From: CAWCOU01 sp963797335
GTDB lineage: Bacteria; Pseudomonadota; Gammaproteobacteria; JAURND01
Direction of reading: 5' to 3'
NCBI GenBank assembly: GCA_963797335.1
Contig: CAWCOU010000006.1
Location: 558,001 to 622,000, forward strand
Length of the DNA: 64,000 nucleotides
Shown: piece after piece, positions 1 through 9,366 of the stretch
Numbering within the stretch: position 1 is the stretch's first letter
How the letters are laid out: every line of letters starts with the position of its first letter
Position numbers and translations under genes: made by a program
Notes under the pieces: model-generated
Told to the model about the DNA's origin: nothing
What the model saw: the letters and a program-made list of their open reading frames with translations, nothing else
The model's database searches: none

Positions 1-1
1 C

Positions 2-553
2 GTCGAAAAATCGGCGTTACTGGATGGCAGTAAAGTTCAGGCCGGGGATCAAATATTAGGTCTGGCTTCCTCGGGCGTTCACGCCAACGGCTTTTCCTTA
101 GTAAGGCGCATCCTCTCGGATCGCCAATGCGCACTCGATATGCCTTTTGCTGACAGCACACTGGCAGAAACCTTATTGCAACCGACGCGCATCTATGTCA
201 AAGCAATCCTCAGCCTATTGAATAAAGTGGAAGTGCACGCACTAGCCCATATCACCGGTGGTGGTCTATTGGAAAACTTACCTCGGGTATTACCAGCTGG
301 CACCGCTGCCACCCTGAACGCCAGTGCTTGGCAACGGCCAGCTATTTTCGATTGGCTACAAGCACAAGGTCATATCCCGGAAGAAGAAATGTACCGTACA
401 TTTAATTGTGGGATTGGTATGGCCATCTGCCTACCCGCTACAGCGGTAGCAGAAAGCATCACTTTATTGGAACAGGCCGGAGAAACCGTCTGGCCGATTG
501 GCGTCGTCACGGAGAGCGCAAGTGCTTCACCTCAGGTGTTCATACATAAATGA
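2..553 (+). CDS. purM: Phosphoribosylformylglycinamidine cyclo-ligase, C-terminal part
   Basis: AIR synthetase closes the imidazole ring from FGAM with ATP, step 5 of de novo purine synthesis in the cytoplasm. The reading frame is open from the window edge, so the N-terminal half is missing. What remains shows GLASSGVHANGFSLVR and the HITGGGLLENLPR motif typical of the PurM C-terminal domain. The stop codon overlaps the purN start in an ATGA, so the two are translationally coupled. Family assignment is firm; only the start is unknown. Confidence 0.95.
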   Translation, partial: VEKSALLDGSKVQAGDQILGLASSGVHANGFSLVRRILSDRQCALDMPFADSTLAETLLQPTRIYVKAILSLLNKVEVHALAHITGGGLLENLPRVLPAGTAATLNASAWQRPAIFDWLQAQGHIPEEEMYRTFNCGIGMAICLPATAVAESITLLEQAGETVWPIGVVTESASASPQVFIHK

Positions 554-1194
554 CCACTCGCCCATTGCAACTGGCCGTTTTGATTTCTGGCCAAGGCAGT
601 AATTTACAAGCCATCATCGATGCCATCGCCCATGGCTTGAATGCCCAAATTCAGGTTGTCATCAGCGATCAAGAACAAGCCTTTGGTTTGCAACGTGCGG
701 CTGCAGCCGGCATTCCTACCCGTGTTATCGCCAAACTTCCCGGGACAGATCGCCAGGCCTACGATGCCGCGTTGCATGCCTGTTTGCAAGAATACCAACC
801 TGACTTATTGGTGTTGGCTGGGTTTATGCGTATTCTCACGGCAGAGTTTGTGTCACACTACCCACAACGGATTATCAATATTCATCCTTCTTTACTACCG
901 AAATACCCGGGACTTCACACGCATCAGCAAGTCATCAATCAGGGTGAAACCTTACACGGTGCTACCGTGCACGTGGTCACCGCTGAGTTGGATGGCGGTC
1001 CGATTATTGCCCAGGCCAGCTTGCCGGTGAACGAAGATGACGATGAGGCCTCGTTGCAAGCCAAAGTACATCAACTAGAACATCGCCTTTATCCCTATGT
1101 TCTCGATCTTTACGCACAAGGTCGTTTACAATTAGAACCACAAGGTATTCGTCTGGATGGTAAAATTTTACCCAAGCACGGCATAAATTTATAA
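550..1194 (+). CDS. purN: Phosphoribosylglycinamide formyltransferase 1
   Basis: GAR transformylase moves a formyl group from 10-formyltetrahydrofolate to GAR, step 3 of purine synthesis. The 214-residue protein has the N-terminal ISGQGSNLQAI phosphate-binding loop, the folate-side signature INIHPSLLPKYPG with the catalytic Asn-His pair, and the HGATVHVV...DGGPII segment carrying the catalytic Asp. Length is normal for the family. The start overlaps the purM stop by 4 bp. A roughly 190-base AT-rich gap follows before ihfB, so the purMN unit probably ends here. Confidence 0.96.
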   Translation: MTTRPLQLAVLISGQGSNLQAIIDAIAHGLNAQIQVVISDQEQAFGLQRAAAAGIPTRVIAKLPGTDRQAYDAALHACLQEYQPDLLVLAGFMRILTAEFVSHYPQRIINIHPSLLPKYPGLHTHQQVINQGETLHGATVHVVTAELDGGPIIAQASLPVNEDDDEASLQAKVHQLEHRLYPYVLDLYAQGRLQLEPQGIRLDGKILPKHGINL

Positions 1195-1383
1195 AAATAA
1201 ATAAAAATTCATCTTTTTAAGATTATTTACAGTTTCCCTTCCTCTAAAAAAGCTAACTTAAACAGAAAAAAGATTACTTATTTTTACATTTTTATCTTTA
1301 TACTTTATTTAGGGTTCACACCCAAGGATCGTTACAGAGTAGATTAGTCATCACCCCTACACTTCTATGAGGTATTTATTCAC

Positions 1384-1680
1384 ATGGTTAAATCAGAACT
1401 TATCCATCGCATTGCCGACAAACAGCAAGGGCTCTCCTTGGATGACGTGGAGTTAAGTGTTAATCAGATTATGGAATTTCTTTGTGATGCGCTGAGTAAA
1501 AATGATCGTATCGAAATTCGTGGCTTCGGTAGCTTTAAATTGCATTACCGCCCGCCACGTAATGCCCACAACCCCAAAACAGGTGAAAAAGTAGCCACCC
1601 CTGCGAAATACATGCCACATTTCAAAGTCGGCAAAGAATTACGAGATCGAGTGAACCAGCACCACAAATCCCCTGAATAA
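1384..1680 (+). CDS. ihfB: Integration host factor subunit beta
   Basis: A 98-residue HU/IHF-family DNA-bending protein. The IEIRGFGSFKLHYRPPR stretch and the beta-arm sequence NPKTGEKV with its intercalating Pro match IHF beta (HimD) better than HU or IHF alpha, as does the PHFKVGKELRDRV tail. It acts as a heterodimer with IhfA in chromosome architecture, recombination and transcription. A GAGG ribosome site lies upstream of the ATG. The partner ihfA is not in the window. Confidence 0.93.
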   Translation: MVKSELIHRIADKQQGLSLDDVELSVNQIMEFLCDALSKNDRIEIRGFGSFKLHYRPPRNAHNPKTGEKVATPAKYMPHFKVGKELRDRVNQHHKSPE

Positions 1681-1733
1681 TGAACTCTGCCACAACTCGC
1701 CCCCTCTCAGTTAATCACCCCCATGTAAGAAAC

Positions 1734-1890
1734 TCCTTCTCCTCTTGTGGGAGAAGGTGCCGAAGGCAGATGAGGGGTGCAGTAAAAAAACAGCTGATTA
1801 TTTTTTTCTGGACAATTTTAGGATACACTTTAACTTCTTTTTTACCCCTCATCCGCCCTTACGGGCACCTTCTCCCACAGGGGGAGAAGG
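1734..1890. repeat. Long imperfect inverted repeat after ihfB
   Basis: The left arm around 1735-1780 (CCTTCTCC...GGGAGAAGGTGCC...GATGAGGGG) is mirrored by the right arm around 1842-1890 (CCCCTCATC...GGCACCTTCTCCC...GGAGAAGG), with an AT-rich centre. Each arm also contains a smaller hairpin. This looks like an interspersed palindromic element of the REP or MITE kind and could fold in mRNA. A short open frame across it (from 1680) is probably not a gene. Confidence 0.75.
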
Positions 1891-1970
1891 ATAATTTCAT
1901 GAAAGAATATTTTATGATTTTGTGTTGAGGGGTATCTACTTCAAAAAATAAACTAACCGACCCAAACAGC

Positions 1971-3047
1971 ATGAATCCGATCATTACCGAAAAATTGTCA
2001 CATTACCTCGATCCTTTCCTCAAAAAAACCTGGGGTGAATTGAAGGTCATTCAACAACTGCAATTCATGGATGGCCAATTAGCACTCGACGTGGTGCTGC
2101 CCTACCCAGCCGCCGGTTTACACACCAGGCTCACCCAGCAATTACAAGAATATTTAAAAAACACGGCTAATATTCACACTATCCAGCTGAAGTTATCTTG
2201 GAATATCGTGGCCCACACCACCCAACCAGGGGTCCAAGCGATCCCCGGCGTCCGCAACGTCATTGCTGTCGCTTCTGGCAAAGGCGGGGTGGGTAAATCG
2301 ACCACCGCTGTCAATCTCGCCGCTGCCTTATCCCTAGACGGGGCCAGCGTTGGCATTCTCGATGCCGATATTTACGGCCCGAATCAACCCCAGATGTTGG
2401 GAGTTACTGAACGATTGTCACCACAAAACGGCCAACCCATGGCGCCGGTGCGAATACACGGGCTGCAATCCATGTCCATTGGTTACCTCATCGACCCCCA
2501 GACACCGATGATTTGGCGAGGCCCGATGGTGAGCAGCGCCTTGCAACAGCTGGCGCGCGAAACCCAGTGGGATAGTCTCGATTATTTAGTCATTGACTTA
2601 CCCCCCGGAACCGGTGATATTCAGTTAACACTGGCACAAAAAATTCCAGTCGCCGGCGCCGTTATCGTCACCACACCCCAAGATATTGCCTTGCTGGACG
2701 CACGTAAGGCCCTGGAAATGTTCAACAAGGTGCAGGTACCCGTGCTGGGCATCGTTGAAAATATGAGTCTACATATTTGCCAACAATGCGGGCATGAGGA
2801 GGCCATTTTTGGTGTCGGTGGTGCATCGCGCCTGGCCGAGACGTATCAAACCGAACTGCTCGGTCAATTACCTTTACACATCGGTATTCGCGAACAGGCC
2901 GATAAAGGGTTACCATTGACGCTGGCTGACCCCGATAGCGCTATTGCCGGCATCTACCGCCAAGTAGCACGTCAATTGGCAGCTAAACTGGCCTTACGGC
3001 CACAAAATTACAATACGAAGTTTCCCAAAATTATTGTTGAAAAATGA
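1971..3047 (+). CDS. mrp: Mrp/ApbC-type iron-sulfur carrier P-loop ATPase
   Basis: A cytoplasmic P-loop NTPase thought to carry and transfer [4Fe-4S] clusters to target proteins. Residues 1-90 form a DUF59/MIP18-like N-terminal domain. The deviant Walker A GKGGVGKST lies at 103-111 and is followed by DADIYGPNQP. A CxxC pair (CQQC, about residue 270) is the expected cluster-binding site of the dimer. At 358 residues the length is typical. The gene is followed within 10 bases by dcd on the same strand. Confidence in the family is high; its clients are not deducible here. Confidence 0.95.
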   Translation: MNPIITEKLSHYLDPFLKKTWGELKVIQQLQFMDGQLALDVVLPYPAAGLHTRLTQQLQEYLKNTANIHTIQLKLSWNIVAHTTQPGVQAIPGVRNVIAVASGKGGVGKSTTAVNLAAALSLDGASVGILDADIYGPNQPQMLGVTERLSPQNGQPMAPVRIHGLQSMSIGYLIDPQTPMIWRGPMVSSALQQLARETQWDSLDYLVIDLPPGTGDIQLTLAQKIPVAGAVIVTTPQDIALLDARKALEMFNKVQVPVLGIVENMSLHICQQCGHEEAIFGVGGASRLAETYQTELLGQLPLHIGIREQADKGLPLTLADPDSAIAGIYRQVARQLAAKLALRPQNYNTKFPKIIVEK

Positions 3048-3056
3048 GGATTGCAA

Positions 3057-3623
3057 ATGGCCATTAAATCAGACAAATGGATACGGCGCATGGTCACCGA
3101 ACAGCGCATGATTGAACCCTTTGCTTCAGAGCAGGTTCGCCACAAAGCAGGCGATAAAATTGTCTCTTTCGGCACCTCCAGCTACGGCTACGATGTTCGC
3201 TGCGCCAATGAATTTAAAATTTTTACCAATATTAATTCCGCGATCGTCGATCCCAAAGCCTTCGATGGCAAAAGTTTCATCGATGTGCAAGCTGATATCT
3301 GTATCATCCCCCCCAATTCGTTTGTGCTGGCTCGCACCATTGAATATTTTCGCATACCGCGAAATGTGCTGACCGTGTGCGTCGGGAAATCGACGTATGC
3401 CCGTTGTGGCATCATCGTCAACGTCACCCCCTTAGAGCCAGAATGGGAAGGCCATGTGACCTTAGAATTTTCCAACACCACGACGTTGCCAGCGAAAATT
3501 TACGCCAACGAAGGCGTTGCGCAAATGCTGTTCTTTGAATCCGATGAAATTTGCGAAACTTCTTATAAAGATCGGGGCGGCAAATACCAAGGCCAACAAG
3601 GCGTCACCCTGCCACGCACTTAG
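3057..3623 (+). CDS. dcd: dCTP deaminase
   Basis: Converts dCTP to dUTP, feeding dTMP synthesis. The GKSTYARCG segment, the ETPLEPEW-like VTPLEPEWEGHVTLE motif with the catalytic Glu, and the C-terminal lid GGKYQGQ are all visible. I start at the ATG at 3057 (MAIKSDKWIRRM) because a GAGGA ribosome site sits 6 bases upstream; an in-frame TTG at 3051 is too close to it. It closely follows mrp and is followed by the exonuclease gene 11 bases on, suggesting one transcript. Confidence 0.95.
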   Translation: MAIKSDKWIRRMVTEQRMIEPFASEQVRHKAGDKIVSFGTSSYGYDVRCANEFKIFTNINSAIVDPKAFDGKSFIDVQADICIIPPNSFVLARTIEYFRIPRNVLTVCVGKSTYARCGIIVNVTPLEPEWEGHVTLEFSNTTTLPAKIYANEGVAQMLFFESDEICETSYKDRGGKYQGQQGVTLPRT

Positions 3624-3634
3624 AGCCCTGCCCT

Positions 3635-4195
3635 ATGCCGACCCCTGAAATCTACGTCAGCACCGATATTGAAACCGACGGCTGGACTCCGGGTAAAAAC
3701 TCCATGCTCAGCCTAGCGTCAGCGGCTTTTTTAGCGGATAAGACAATACTAAGCACGTTTACTGTCAACCTAGAGCCTTTACCCGATGCCTGCGCAGAGC
3801 CCATTACCATGCAATGGTGGACTACGCAAACGGAAGCCTATGCTGCCGTGCAGCAAAACCGCGTCGCTGCAGCCATCGCCATGCCTAATTACTGCGATTG
3901 GCTGAAACAATTACCCGGCAAATTACTCTTTGTCGCTTACCCAGTGGTGTTTGACTTTGCTTTTGTGCACTATTATCTGCAGCGCTTCGCCAGCGAAAAC
4001 CCCTTCGGCCTAGCCACCATTGATATTCGCAGCTACGCCATGGGCTTACAAAATCTTTCCTACCGTGAAGCCATCAAGCGCAACTTCCCACCCGAATGGT
4101 TCGATAATCGCCCCCACACCCACATTGCGTTGGACGATGCCTTAGAACAAGGGACGTTATTTTGTAATATGCTCCTGGAAAACAAGAACAGATAG
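3635..4195 (+). CDS. DEDDh-type 3'-5' exonuclease (Rv2179c-like)
   Basis: A 186-residue member of the RNase T/DnaQ exonuclease fold. The metal-binding acidic residues appear as D11 and E13 (STDIETDG), D107 (VVFDFAF), and the H163/D168 pair (HIALDD), so the DEDDh set is complete. The overall shape, with a short compact domain and no extra modules, resembles the Rv2179c-like exoribonuclease family rather than classical RNase T. The substrate cannot be read from sequence. It sits directly after dcd and ends about 90 bases before the trp genes. Confidence 0.7.
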   Translation: MPTPEIYVSTDIETDGWTPGKNSMLSLASAAFLADKTILSTFTVNLEPLPDACAEPITMQWWTTQTEAYAAVQQNRVAAAIAMPNYCDWLKQLPGKLLFVAYPVVFDFAFVHYYLQRFASENPFGLATIDIRSYAMGLQNLSYREAIKRNFPPEWFDNRPHTHIALDDALEQGTLFCNMLLENKNR

Positions 4196-4288
4196 TAAAA
4201 CATTAAGACTGCTCAGACACATATGACTATTTTTTGGTCAATTCTATTCTATACTAAGGGTATGAGGAGCTGACTATAGGGAAAGTGT

Positions 4289-5314
4289 ATGGTACCGTTC
4301 AAAACATTCGTTCAAAAACTCATTGCCCAAGAAACTTTAGATAAAGAAACCGCTTATGCGGCTATAAAAACCCTTTGTCTACACGATACGCCGCCCTCGC
4401 AAGGAGGGGCTTTTTTAGCCATACTGGCGATGCGTGGCGAAACAGCAGAGGAACTCTCTGGATTTCTACAGTTTTTACAAGAACACACCCACCCCATTCC
4501 TATTGATGAAACGGCCGATTTTATCGATATCGTCGGCACCGGTGGCGATGCCTTACAAACATTCAATATCTCTACCGCCGCGAGTTTAGTGGTCGCCAGT
4601 GGCGGTGTGACGGTGGCCAAACATGGTGGGCGATCGATTAGCAGTCGCTCTGGCAGTGCGGATGTCATCGAAAGTTTAGGCATTCCTTTATTGAACAGCC
4701 CGATTGCCATCGTCAAAAGTTTAAACCACCATCATTTTGCGTTTCTATTTGCCCCTTTCTTTAATCCCGTGCTGATGAAGCAGGCCAGCCTACGGCGTGA
4801 ATTAGGCATACGAACATTTTTTAATGTGTTAGCGCCCTTGGCGAATCCGTTACGAGTCAAAAGGCAAGTGATCGGTCTTTACAGCGCCGATTTATTTGCT
4901 ACGGTCATCCCCGCCTTAAAAAATTCCGGTTGCTTACATGCCATGGCCGTGCACAGTGCCGACGGCATGGATGAGATATCCATCAGTGCATCAACCGAGA
5001 TTACTGAATTAAAAAATGGTAAAATAGAAAAATACACACTGAAACCGCAGGACTATGGTTTACCGCTGGCCAGTCTCCATGATTTGCAAGGTGGCGACGC
5101 CAAAGAAAATGCCCAAATTATTTCGCGTATCCTGGATGGCTCCGAGCGCGGACCCAAACGTGATATTGTGTTATTAAATGCCGCCGCCGGTTTTTTAGTG
5201 GCAGACAAGGTGACCGATTTTGCGGATGGCATCCAGCTGGCAGCTCATTGCATCGACACCGGTGCGAGCACGGCTTTACTCAATACCTTAACTGATAAAA
5301 ATTCTTATGGTTGA
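4289..5314 (+). CDS. trpD: Anthranilate phosphoribosyltransferase
   Basis: Transfers phosphoribosyl from PRPP to anthranilate, step 2 of tryptophan synthesis. The PRPP-binding loop DIVGTGGDALQTFNIST and the anthranilate-site KHGGRSISSRSGSADV are intact; 341 residues is the usual length. The ATG follows GGGAAAG. It overlaps trpC by 8 bases and heads a trpDCFB cluster. No trpE or trpG lies upstream, so anthranilate synthase is encoded elsewhere. A TATACT sequence at 4250-4255 could be a -10 element, but no good -35 accompanies it. Confidence 0.96.
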   Translation: MVPFKTFVQKLIAQETLDKETAYAAIKTLCLHDTPPSQGGAFLAILAMRGETAEELSGFLQFLQEHTHPIPIDETADFIDIVGTGGDALQTFNISTAASLVVASGGVTVAKHGGRSISSRSGSADVIESLGIPLLNSPIAIVKSLNHHHFAFLFAPFFNPVLMKQASLRRELGIRTFFNVLAPLANPLRVKRQVIGLYSADLFATVIPALKNSGCLHAMAVHSADGMDEISISASTEITELKNGKIEKYTLKPQDYGLPLASLHDLQGGDAKENAQIISRILDGSERGPKRDIVLLNAAAGFLVADKVTDFADGIQLAAHCIDTGASTALLNTLTDKNSYG

Positions 5315-6101
5315 TTTTCTAAAAAAAATCGATACAACTACCCGCAAACGCCTCGCACACCTAGATTCTGAAAAACTCCGTCAACAATTAACTACCGCAA
5401 GAACGCCCTTGAATTTTCTTCAAGCGTTTAGCGATACCCGCTTCCCTGTTATTGCGGAGGTGAAGTTCGCCAGTCCATCGGCAGGGCAATTATCGTCATT
5501 GACTGATCCGGTGAGTATTGCTCGTGCCTATGTGCAAAACGGTGCCGCCGCCTTATCAATTTTAACTGAGCCCGATTTTTTTCAAGGTGATCTTACTTTT
5601 CTACAGCAAATCCGTTTGGCGCTGCCTGATACCTTACTGCTTATGAAAGATTTTGTGCTAAGCGAACTGCAATTATGGCAAGCGCGTATTTACGGTGCTG
5701 ACGCCGTTTTATTAATAGTGGCTTTTTTATCACCGCAAGAGCTTTCTTTTTTGTATCAACAAGCACTGCGCCTACAATTGACGCCGTTGATTGAAGTACA
5801 CAATGCCGCGGAATTGGCCCAGGCCATGGCATTACGACCTTCACTCATCGGCATTAATAACCGTGATTTAAGCAGCTTACGAGTCGATCTAGCGCATTCT
5901 AGAACATTGCTGCCATTATTACCAAAAGAGATTATTGCTATTAGTGAAAGCGGCATCACCACCGGCAAAGACCTCTTGGACTTACAACAATATGGCTACC
6001 GCGGGTTTTTAATAGGTTCTCATTTTATGAAAACCGGTGACCCTGGCGCTGCATTGGCAAATCTGTTACAAGAAGCAAACCACTTAGCCCACCTCACTTA
6101 A
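5307..6101 (+). CDS. trpC: Indole-3-glycerol phosphate synthase
   Basis: Cyclises CdRP to indole-3-glycerol phosphate. A monofunctional TIM barrel of 264 residues: the first catalytic Lys is in VIAEVKFASPSAG, the second in LLMKDFVLS, and GINNRDL and ISESGI form the phosphate end of the barrel. It is separate from trpF, unlike the fused TrpCF of enteric bacteria. It overlaps the end of trpD and is followed by trpF 11 bases later. Confidence 0.95.
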   Translation: MVDFLKKIDTTTRKRLAHLDSEKLRQQLTTARTPLNFLQAFSDTRFPVIAEVKFASPSAGQLSSLTDPVSIARAYVQNGAAALSILTEPDFFQGDLTFLQQIRLALPDTLLLMKDFVLSELQLWQARIYGADAVLLIVAFLSPQELSFLYQQALRLQLTPLIEVHNAAELAQAMALRPSLIGINNRDLSSLRVDLAHSRTLLPLLPKEIIAISESGITTGKDLLDLQQYGYRGFLIGSHFMKTGDPGAALANLLQEANHLAHLT

Positions 6102-6112
6102 AGAACGCCAAG

Positions 6113-6724
6113 ATGCGCATAAAAATCTGTGGTATCACTAATCTTGACGATGCATTAGCTGCCTGTGAACTCGGCGCTTTTGCCTTAGGCTTTAATTTTT
6201 TTCGGGGATCGCCTCGCTACATTGAACCGGAAAAAGCCAACTTAATTATCACTCAATTACCGCCGACGGTGTTAACGGTGGGTATTTTTATTAATGAACC
6301 ACTGGCGGATTTAGAATTATGGCAACAACAAATCGGTCTGTCTTTGTTGCAGGTCTATGAAAATTTTGCTTGCACACCAGCCCAAAAAAAAGCGATGATG
6401 ATAACCATACAACCCAAAGATTTTACGCAATTGCCACCTCTGGCTTTGCTTCAGGAGTATGCATTTACGCTGATTGACGCTCCTCAAGATGCTTCTTGTT
6501 TATTGGGCGGCACCGGCCGGTTGGCTAATTGGGAATTAGCGCATTATTTATCAAAGCATACGAAACTGATATTAGCCGGCGGCATTGGTGCGCACAATCT
6601 GCAAGCCGTGGTTCAACAAGTCAATCCATTTGCCTTGGATATTTGTAGCGGCGCTGAAAGCTCACCTGGCAAAAAAGATTTACATAAAATGCGCGAAATC
6701 TTCAAACAGGCTCATGACCTATGA
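6113..6724 (+). CDS. trpF: Phosphoribosylanthranilate isomerase
   Basis: Amadori rearrangement of PRA to CdRP. The 203-residue TIM barrel begins MRIKICGITNLDDA with the catalytic Cys7. LAGGIGAHNL forms the phosphate loop, and LDICSGAESSPGKKD near the C terminus carries the catalytic Asp. Its stop overlaps the trpB start in an ATGA, indicating coupled translation. Confidence 0.95.
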   Translation: MRIKICGITNLDDALAACELGAFALGFNFFRGSPRYIEPEKANLIITQLPPTVLTVGIFINEPLADLELWQQQIGLSLLQVYENFACTPAQKKAMMITIQPKDFTQLPPLALLQEYAFTLIDAPQDASCLLGGTGRLANWELAHYLSKHTKLILAGGIGAHNLQAVVQQVNPFALDICSGAESSPGKKDLHKMREIFKQAHDL

Positions 6725-7902
6725 ATACTCAACCCGGTTATTTTGGCGATTATGGCGGTTGTTTCGCTCCTGAAACATTAATGACACCTTTGCATGAATT
6801 GGCACAAGCGTATCAACAATTCGTTGCTGACCATGATTGCCAACAGGAATTGCAGAACTACCTACATCATTTCGTCGGCCGCCCTACCCCGCTCACCCAT
6901 GCCAAACGCTTATCCGATTATTTGCAGGGTGCAACCATTTATTTAAAGCGTGAAGATTTAGCGCATACGGGTGCACATAAAATTAATAATTGCCTGGGCC
7001 AAGCGTTATTAGCCAAACGCATGGGGAAAAAAAGATTAATTGCGGAGACAGGCGCTGGCCAGCACGGCGTTGCCACTGCCACGGTGGCGGCTTTGTTGGG
7101 GCTTTCTTGCACGGTTTTTATGGGCGCGGTGGATATGGCGCGACAACGATTGAACGTGGTGCGCATGCGATTGTTAGGGGCTGAAGTTCGTGCGGTTACC
7201 AATGGTACGCAAACTTTAAAAGATGCGACTTCTGAGGCTATGCGTGATTGGGTGAGCCGCGTGAAGGATTCTTATTATGTGTTGGGTTCGGCGTTGGGGC
7301 CACATCCGTATCCCACGATCGTTCGAGATTTTCAACGAGTTATTGGTATTGAGGCGCGGCAACAAATTCTGGCGGCTTGTCAACGCTTGCCTGATGAGTT
7401 AGTGGCTTGTGTCGGTGGCGGCAGTAATGCTATCGGTCTGTTTACGGCTTTTCTGGATGATGCGGACGTGAAAATGACGGGTGTGGAGGCGGGTGGTTCT
7501 GGTATTCGGCCGGAGCAACATGCTGCGCGTTTTGCGGGTGGTTCGGTGGGGGTGCTGCAGGGGACAAAAACGTATTTGTTGCAAGATGAGGTTGGGCAAA
7601 TTCAAAAGACGCATAGTATTTCTGCTGGGCTGGATTATCCGGCTGTCGGGCCTGAGCATGCATTTTTACATGATAGTGGTCGAGTTCATTATACGTATGC
7701 CACGGATGATGAGGCGCTGGCCGCTGCGCAATTACTGGCTCGTTTAGAAGGGATTATTCCTGCGCTGGAAAGTGCACATGCCATTGCTTATGTGTTGAAG
7801 CAGGCTCCGCTTTGTAAAAAAGCCATCTTGGTTGTGAATTTATCCGGGCGTGGGGATAAAGATATGGACACTTTAGCTACTCGTTTGGATTTGTTGAGCT
7901 AA
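6721..7902 (+). CDS. trpB: Tryptophan synthase beta chain
   Basis: PLP enzyme that condenses indole with serine. The Schiff-base Lys is K87 in HTGAHKINNCLGQA, the same number as in E. coli. The phosphate-binding GGGSNAIG and the family motifs AETGAGQHGVA and SAGLDYPAVGPEH are present; 393 residues is normal. It is the last gene of the trpDCFB run. trpA, normally the next gene, is 4.8 kb away on the same strand, so the alpha/beta pair is physically split. Confidence 0.97.
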   Translation: MNTQPGYFGDYGGCFAPETLMTPLHELAQAYQQFVADHDCQQELQNYLHHFVGRPTPLTHAKRLSDYLQGATIYLKREDLAHTGAHKINNCLGQALLAKRMGKKRLIAETGAGQHGVATATVAALLGLSCTVFMGAVDMARQRLNVVRMRLLGAEVRAVTNGTQTLKDATSEAMRDWVSRVKDSYYVLGSALGPHPYPTIVRDFQRVIGIEARQQILAACQRLPDELVACVGGGSNAIGLFTAFLDDADVKMTGVEAGGSGIRPEQHAARFAGGSVGVLQGTKTYLLQDEVGQIQKTHSISAGLDYPAVGPEHAFLHDSGRVHYTYATDDEALAAAQLLARLEGIIPALESAHAIAYVLKQAPLCKKAILVVNLSGRGDKDMDTLATRLDLLS

Positions 7903-8173
7903 GCAACTTGGGTATTCTTTTGTAGTGCCAGTCGGAGTATTGAGCATCCGGGGTCCTGTCGCTGCGGTACTCATTTTTTGCTACGCAAAAAATAAGGCTC
8001 CCCTCCGCGCCACCCCTTCTGTCGGTTCCCTTTGACAGACATCGTGCAGTAATAGTCTCCTTATCAGCGTTGACTAGCAGTGATGACATAGTGTCTAGAT
8101 TATCCGACTATCCTTACTATTATTTTTCCAGAATAGTCAGTGATCGCGACTTCAAACAATATATTCATGACGA
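7903..8173. other. Intergenic region after trpB with AT hairpin
   Basis: No convincing gene. A perfect 9-bp stem with a 3-base loop (ATTTTTTGC/GCAAAAAAT, 7973-7993) lies 70 bases after trpB. It lacks a clear T-tract, so a terminator role is only possible. The region looks like degraded or repeat-derived sequence separating trpB from a convergent ATPase gene. Confidence 0.4.
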
Positions 8174-9355
8174 TCAAGTACGAGCGGTGTATAAATACTG
8201 ATTACTCCATAAATTCTCTAAAAATTCTTGCCAAGGTAAAATATCGATATATTGGCCGTCTTCGGTTTGTATTTTCCTTTTCTTCTTTGCCAAACAAACG
8301 ACAATAGCATGCTTAGGATGATAGTCATTTAAAAAGGCAGTCAACCCCGTTAAGTCGCTCAAGCATGGATTCTCGGAAATTTTAATTTTGATGGCAATTT
8401 CACCACGATTAATAACAAAATCTACTTCTAGGCCGGTTTTGCTTCGCCAATAATTAACGGGGTAGTCTAACTCATTTAGACCTAGATAAGCCTGGATTTC
8501 CATAAAAATAAAGTGCTCAAATGCTTTTCCCGCCTCTGAACCATTTAAGGTATTAATTTTTCTTTCACGAAGATAATTTGCAACCCCGACATCAAATAAA
8601 TAAAATTTTGGCGTGGATGAAATTAAATCGCGTTTTACTTTTTTAAAAAATGGATAAACATAATATCCAATTAATGTATCCACTAAAATTTGATAGTATT
8701 CTTTAACTGTTTTGGCATCAATACCACAATCTCTTCCTATATTAGAATAATTTAGCATTTCGCCGTGACTGAACCCAACAATATCCAGGAAACGCGCAAA
8801 ACCTGCTAAATTACGCACTAATCCTTCTGCTTGGATCTCTTCTTTCAAATAATTATTGATATATGCACGTAAGGAACGTTTAGGGTCGTCGGAAAGATAA
8901 TGGGTGGGTAATAAGCCTTGGTTGAGTGCTCTTAGCAAATCAAAGTTTGGTATTTCTTTATACGTTAATGGATAAAAATTAAAACCCCAAGCTCTTCCTC
9001 CTAATAAATTTGCAGCACCTCGTTTTAATTTTCTTGCACTTGAACCGCACAAAATGAAACTTATTTTTTCGTTCTCGATTAACCAATGAACTTCATTTAA
9101 TAGTATGGGAATCTTCTGCACTTCATCAATAATCACTGGTTGGCGCAATTTCTCTGCTGGAATGGCTCGTAATTCTTCTCTTAAAAGATGAGGAGCCACT
9201 AATAATCGATGCAGCACATCACTTTGCAGCAAATCATAATAAACAGCATCAGGGAATCGCTGACGTAGGTAGGTAGATTTGCCTGTATTTCGGGCCCCCC
9301 AAAGAAAGGCAGATTGCCTTGGGGGAAGCTGTAAATTAAGGATTCTTTTAAACAT
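8174..9355 (-). CDS. AAA-family ATPase with DUF4143 domain
   Basis: A 393-residue protein of the COG1373 type. Walker A is GARNTGKST near residues 20-28 and Walker B is VIIDEVQK near 95-102. LCGSSARKLKRGAANLLGGRA holds the sensor and arginine segment, followed by a winged-helix middle and the DUF4143 C-terminal domain. That domain normally carries a PD-(D/E)XK-like motif; here EVDFVI is kept but the expected AIEVK reads AIKIK, so the acidic residue is lost. Function in this family is poorly known. The coding strand opposes trpB and lpxB, and the ribosome site AAGGAG is embedded in a repeated motif upstream. It looks like an insertion between trpB and trpA. Confidence 0.8.
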   Translation of the reverse strand: MFKRILNLQLPPRQSAFLWGARNTGKSTYLRQRFPDAVYYDLLQSDVLHRLLVAPHLLREELRAIPAEKLRQPVIIDEVQKIPILLNEVHWLIENEKISFILCGSSARKLKRGAANLLGGRAWGFNFYPLTYKEIPNFDLLRALNQGLLPTHYLSDDPKRSLRAYINNYLKEEIQAEGLVRNLAGFARFLDIVGFSHGEMLNYSNIGRDCGIDAKTVKEYYQILVDTLIGYYVYPFFKKVKRDLISSTPKFYLFDVGVANYLRERKINTLNGSEAGKAFEHFIFMEIQAYLGLNELDYPVNYWRSKTGLEVDFVINRGEIAIKIKISENPCLSDLTGLTAFLNDYHPKHAIVVCLAKKKRKIQTEDGQYIDILPWQEFLENLWSNQYLYTART

Positions 9356-9366
9356 ATCCGGACCAT

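Noticed and set aside
1680..1928. 82-codon frame after ihfB
   Set aside because: It runs through the inverted repeat 1734-1890, has odd composition and no ribosome site of its own; the repeat explains it.
4201..4288. Possible trp attenuator or leader peptide
   Set aside because: No Trp-codon cluster and no alternative hairpins with a T-tract; only a lone TATACT.
7399..7747. Overlapping long frames on both strands inside trpB
   Set aside because: They are shadows of the well-supported trpB frame.
7877..8089. 70-codon minus-strand frame after trpB
   Set aside because: No ribosome site, overlaps trpB and a hairpin, and no recognisable pattern.
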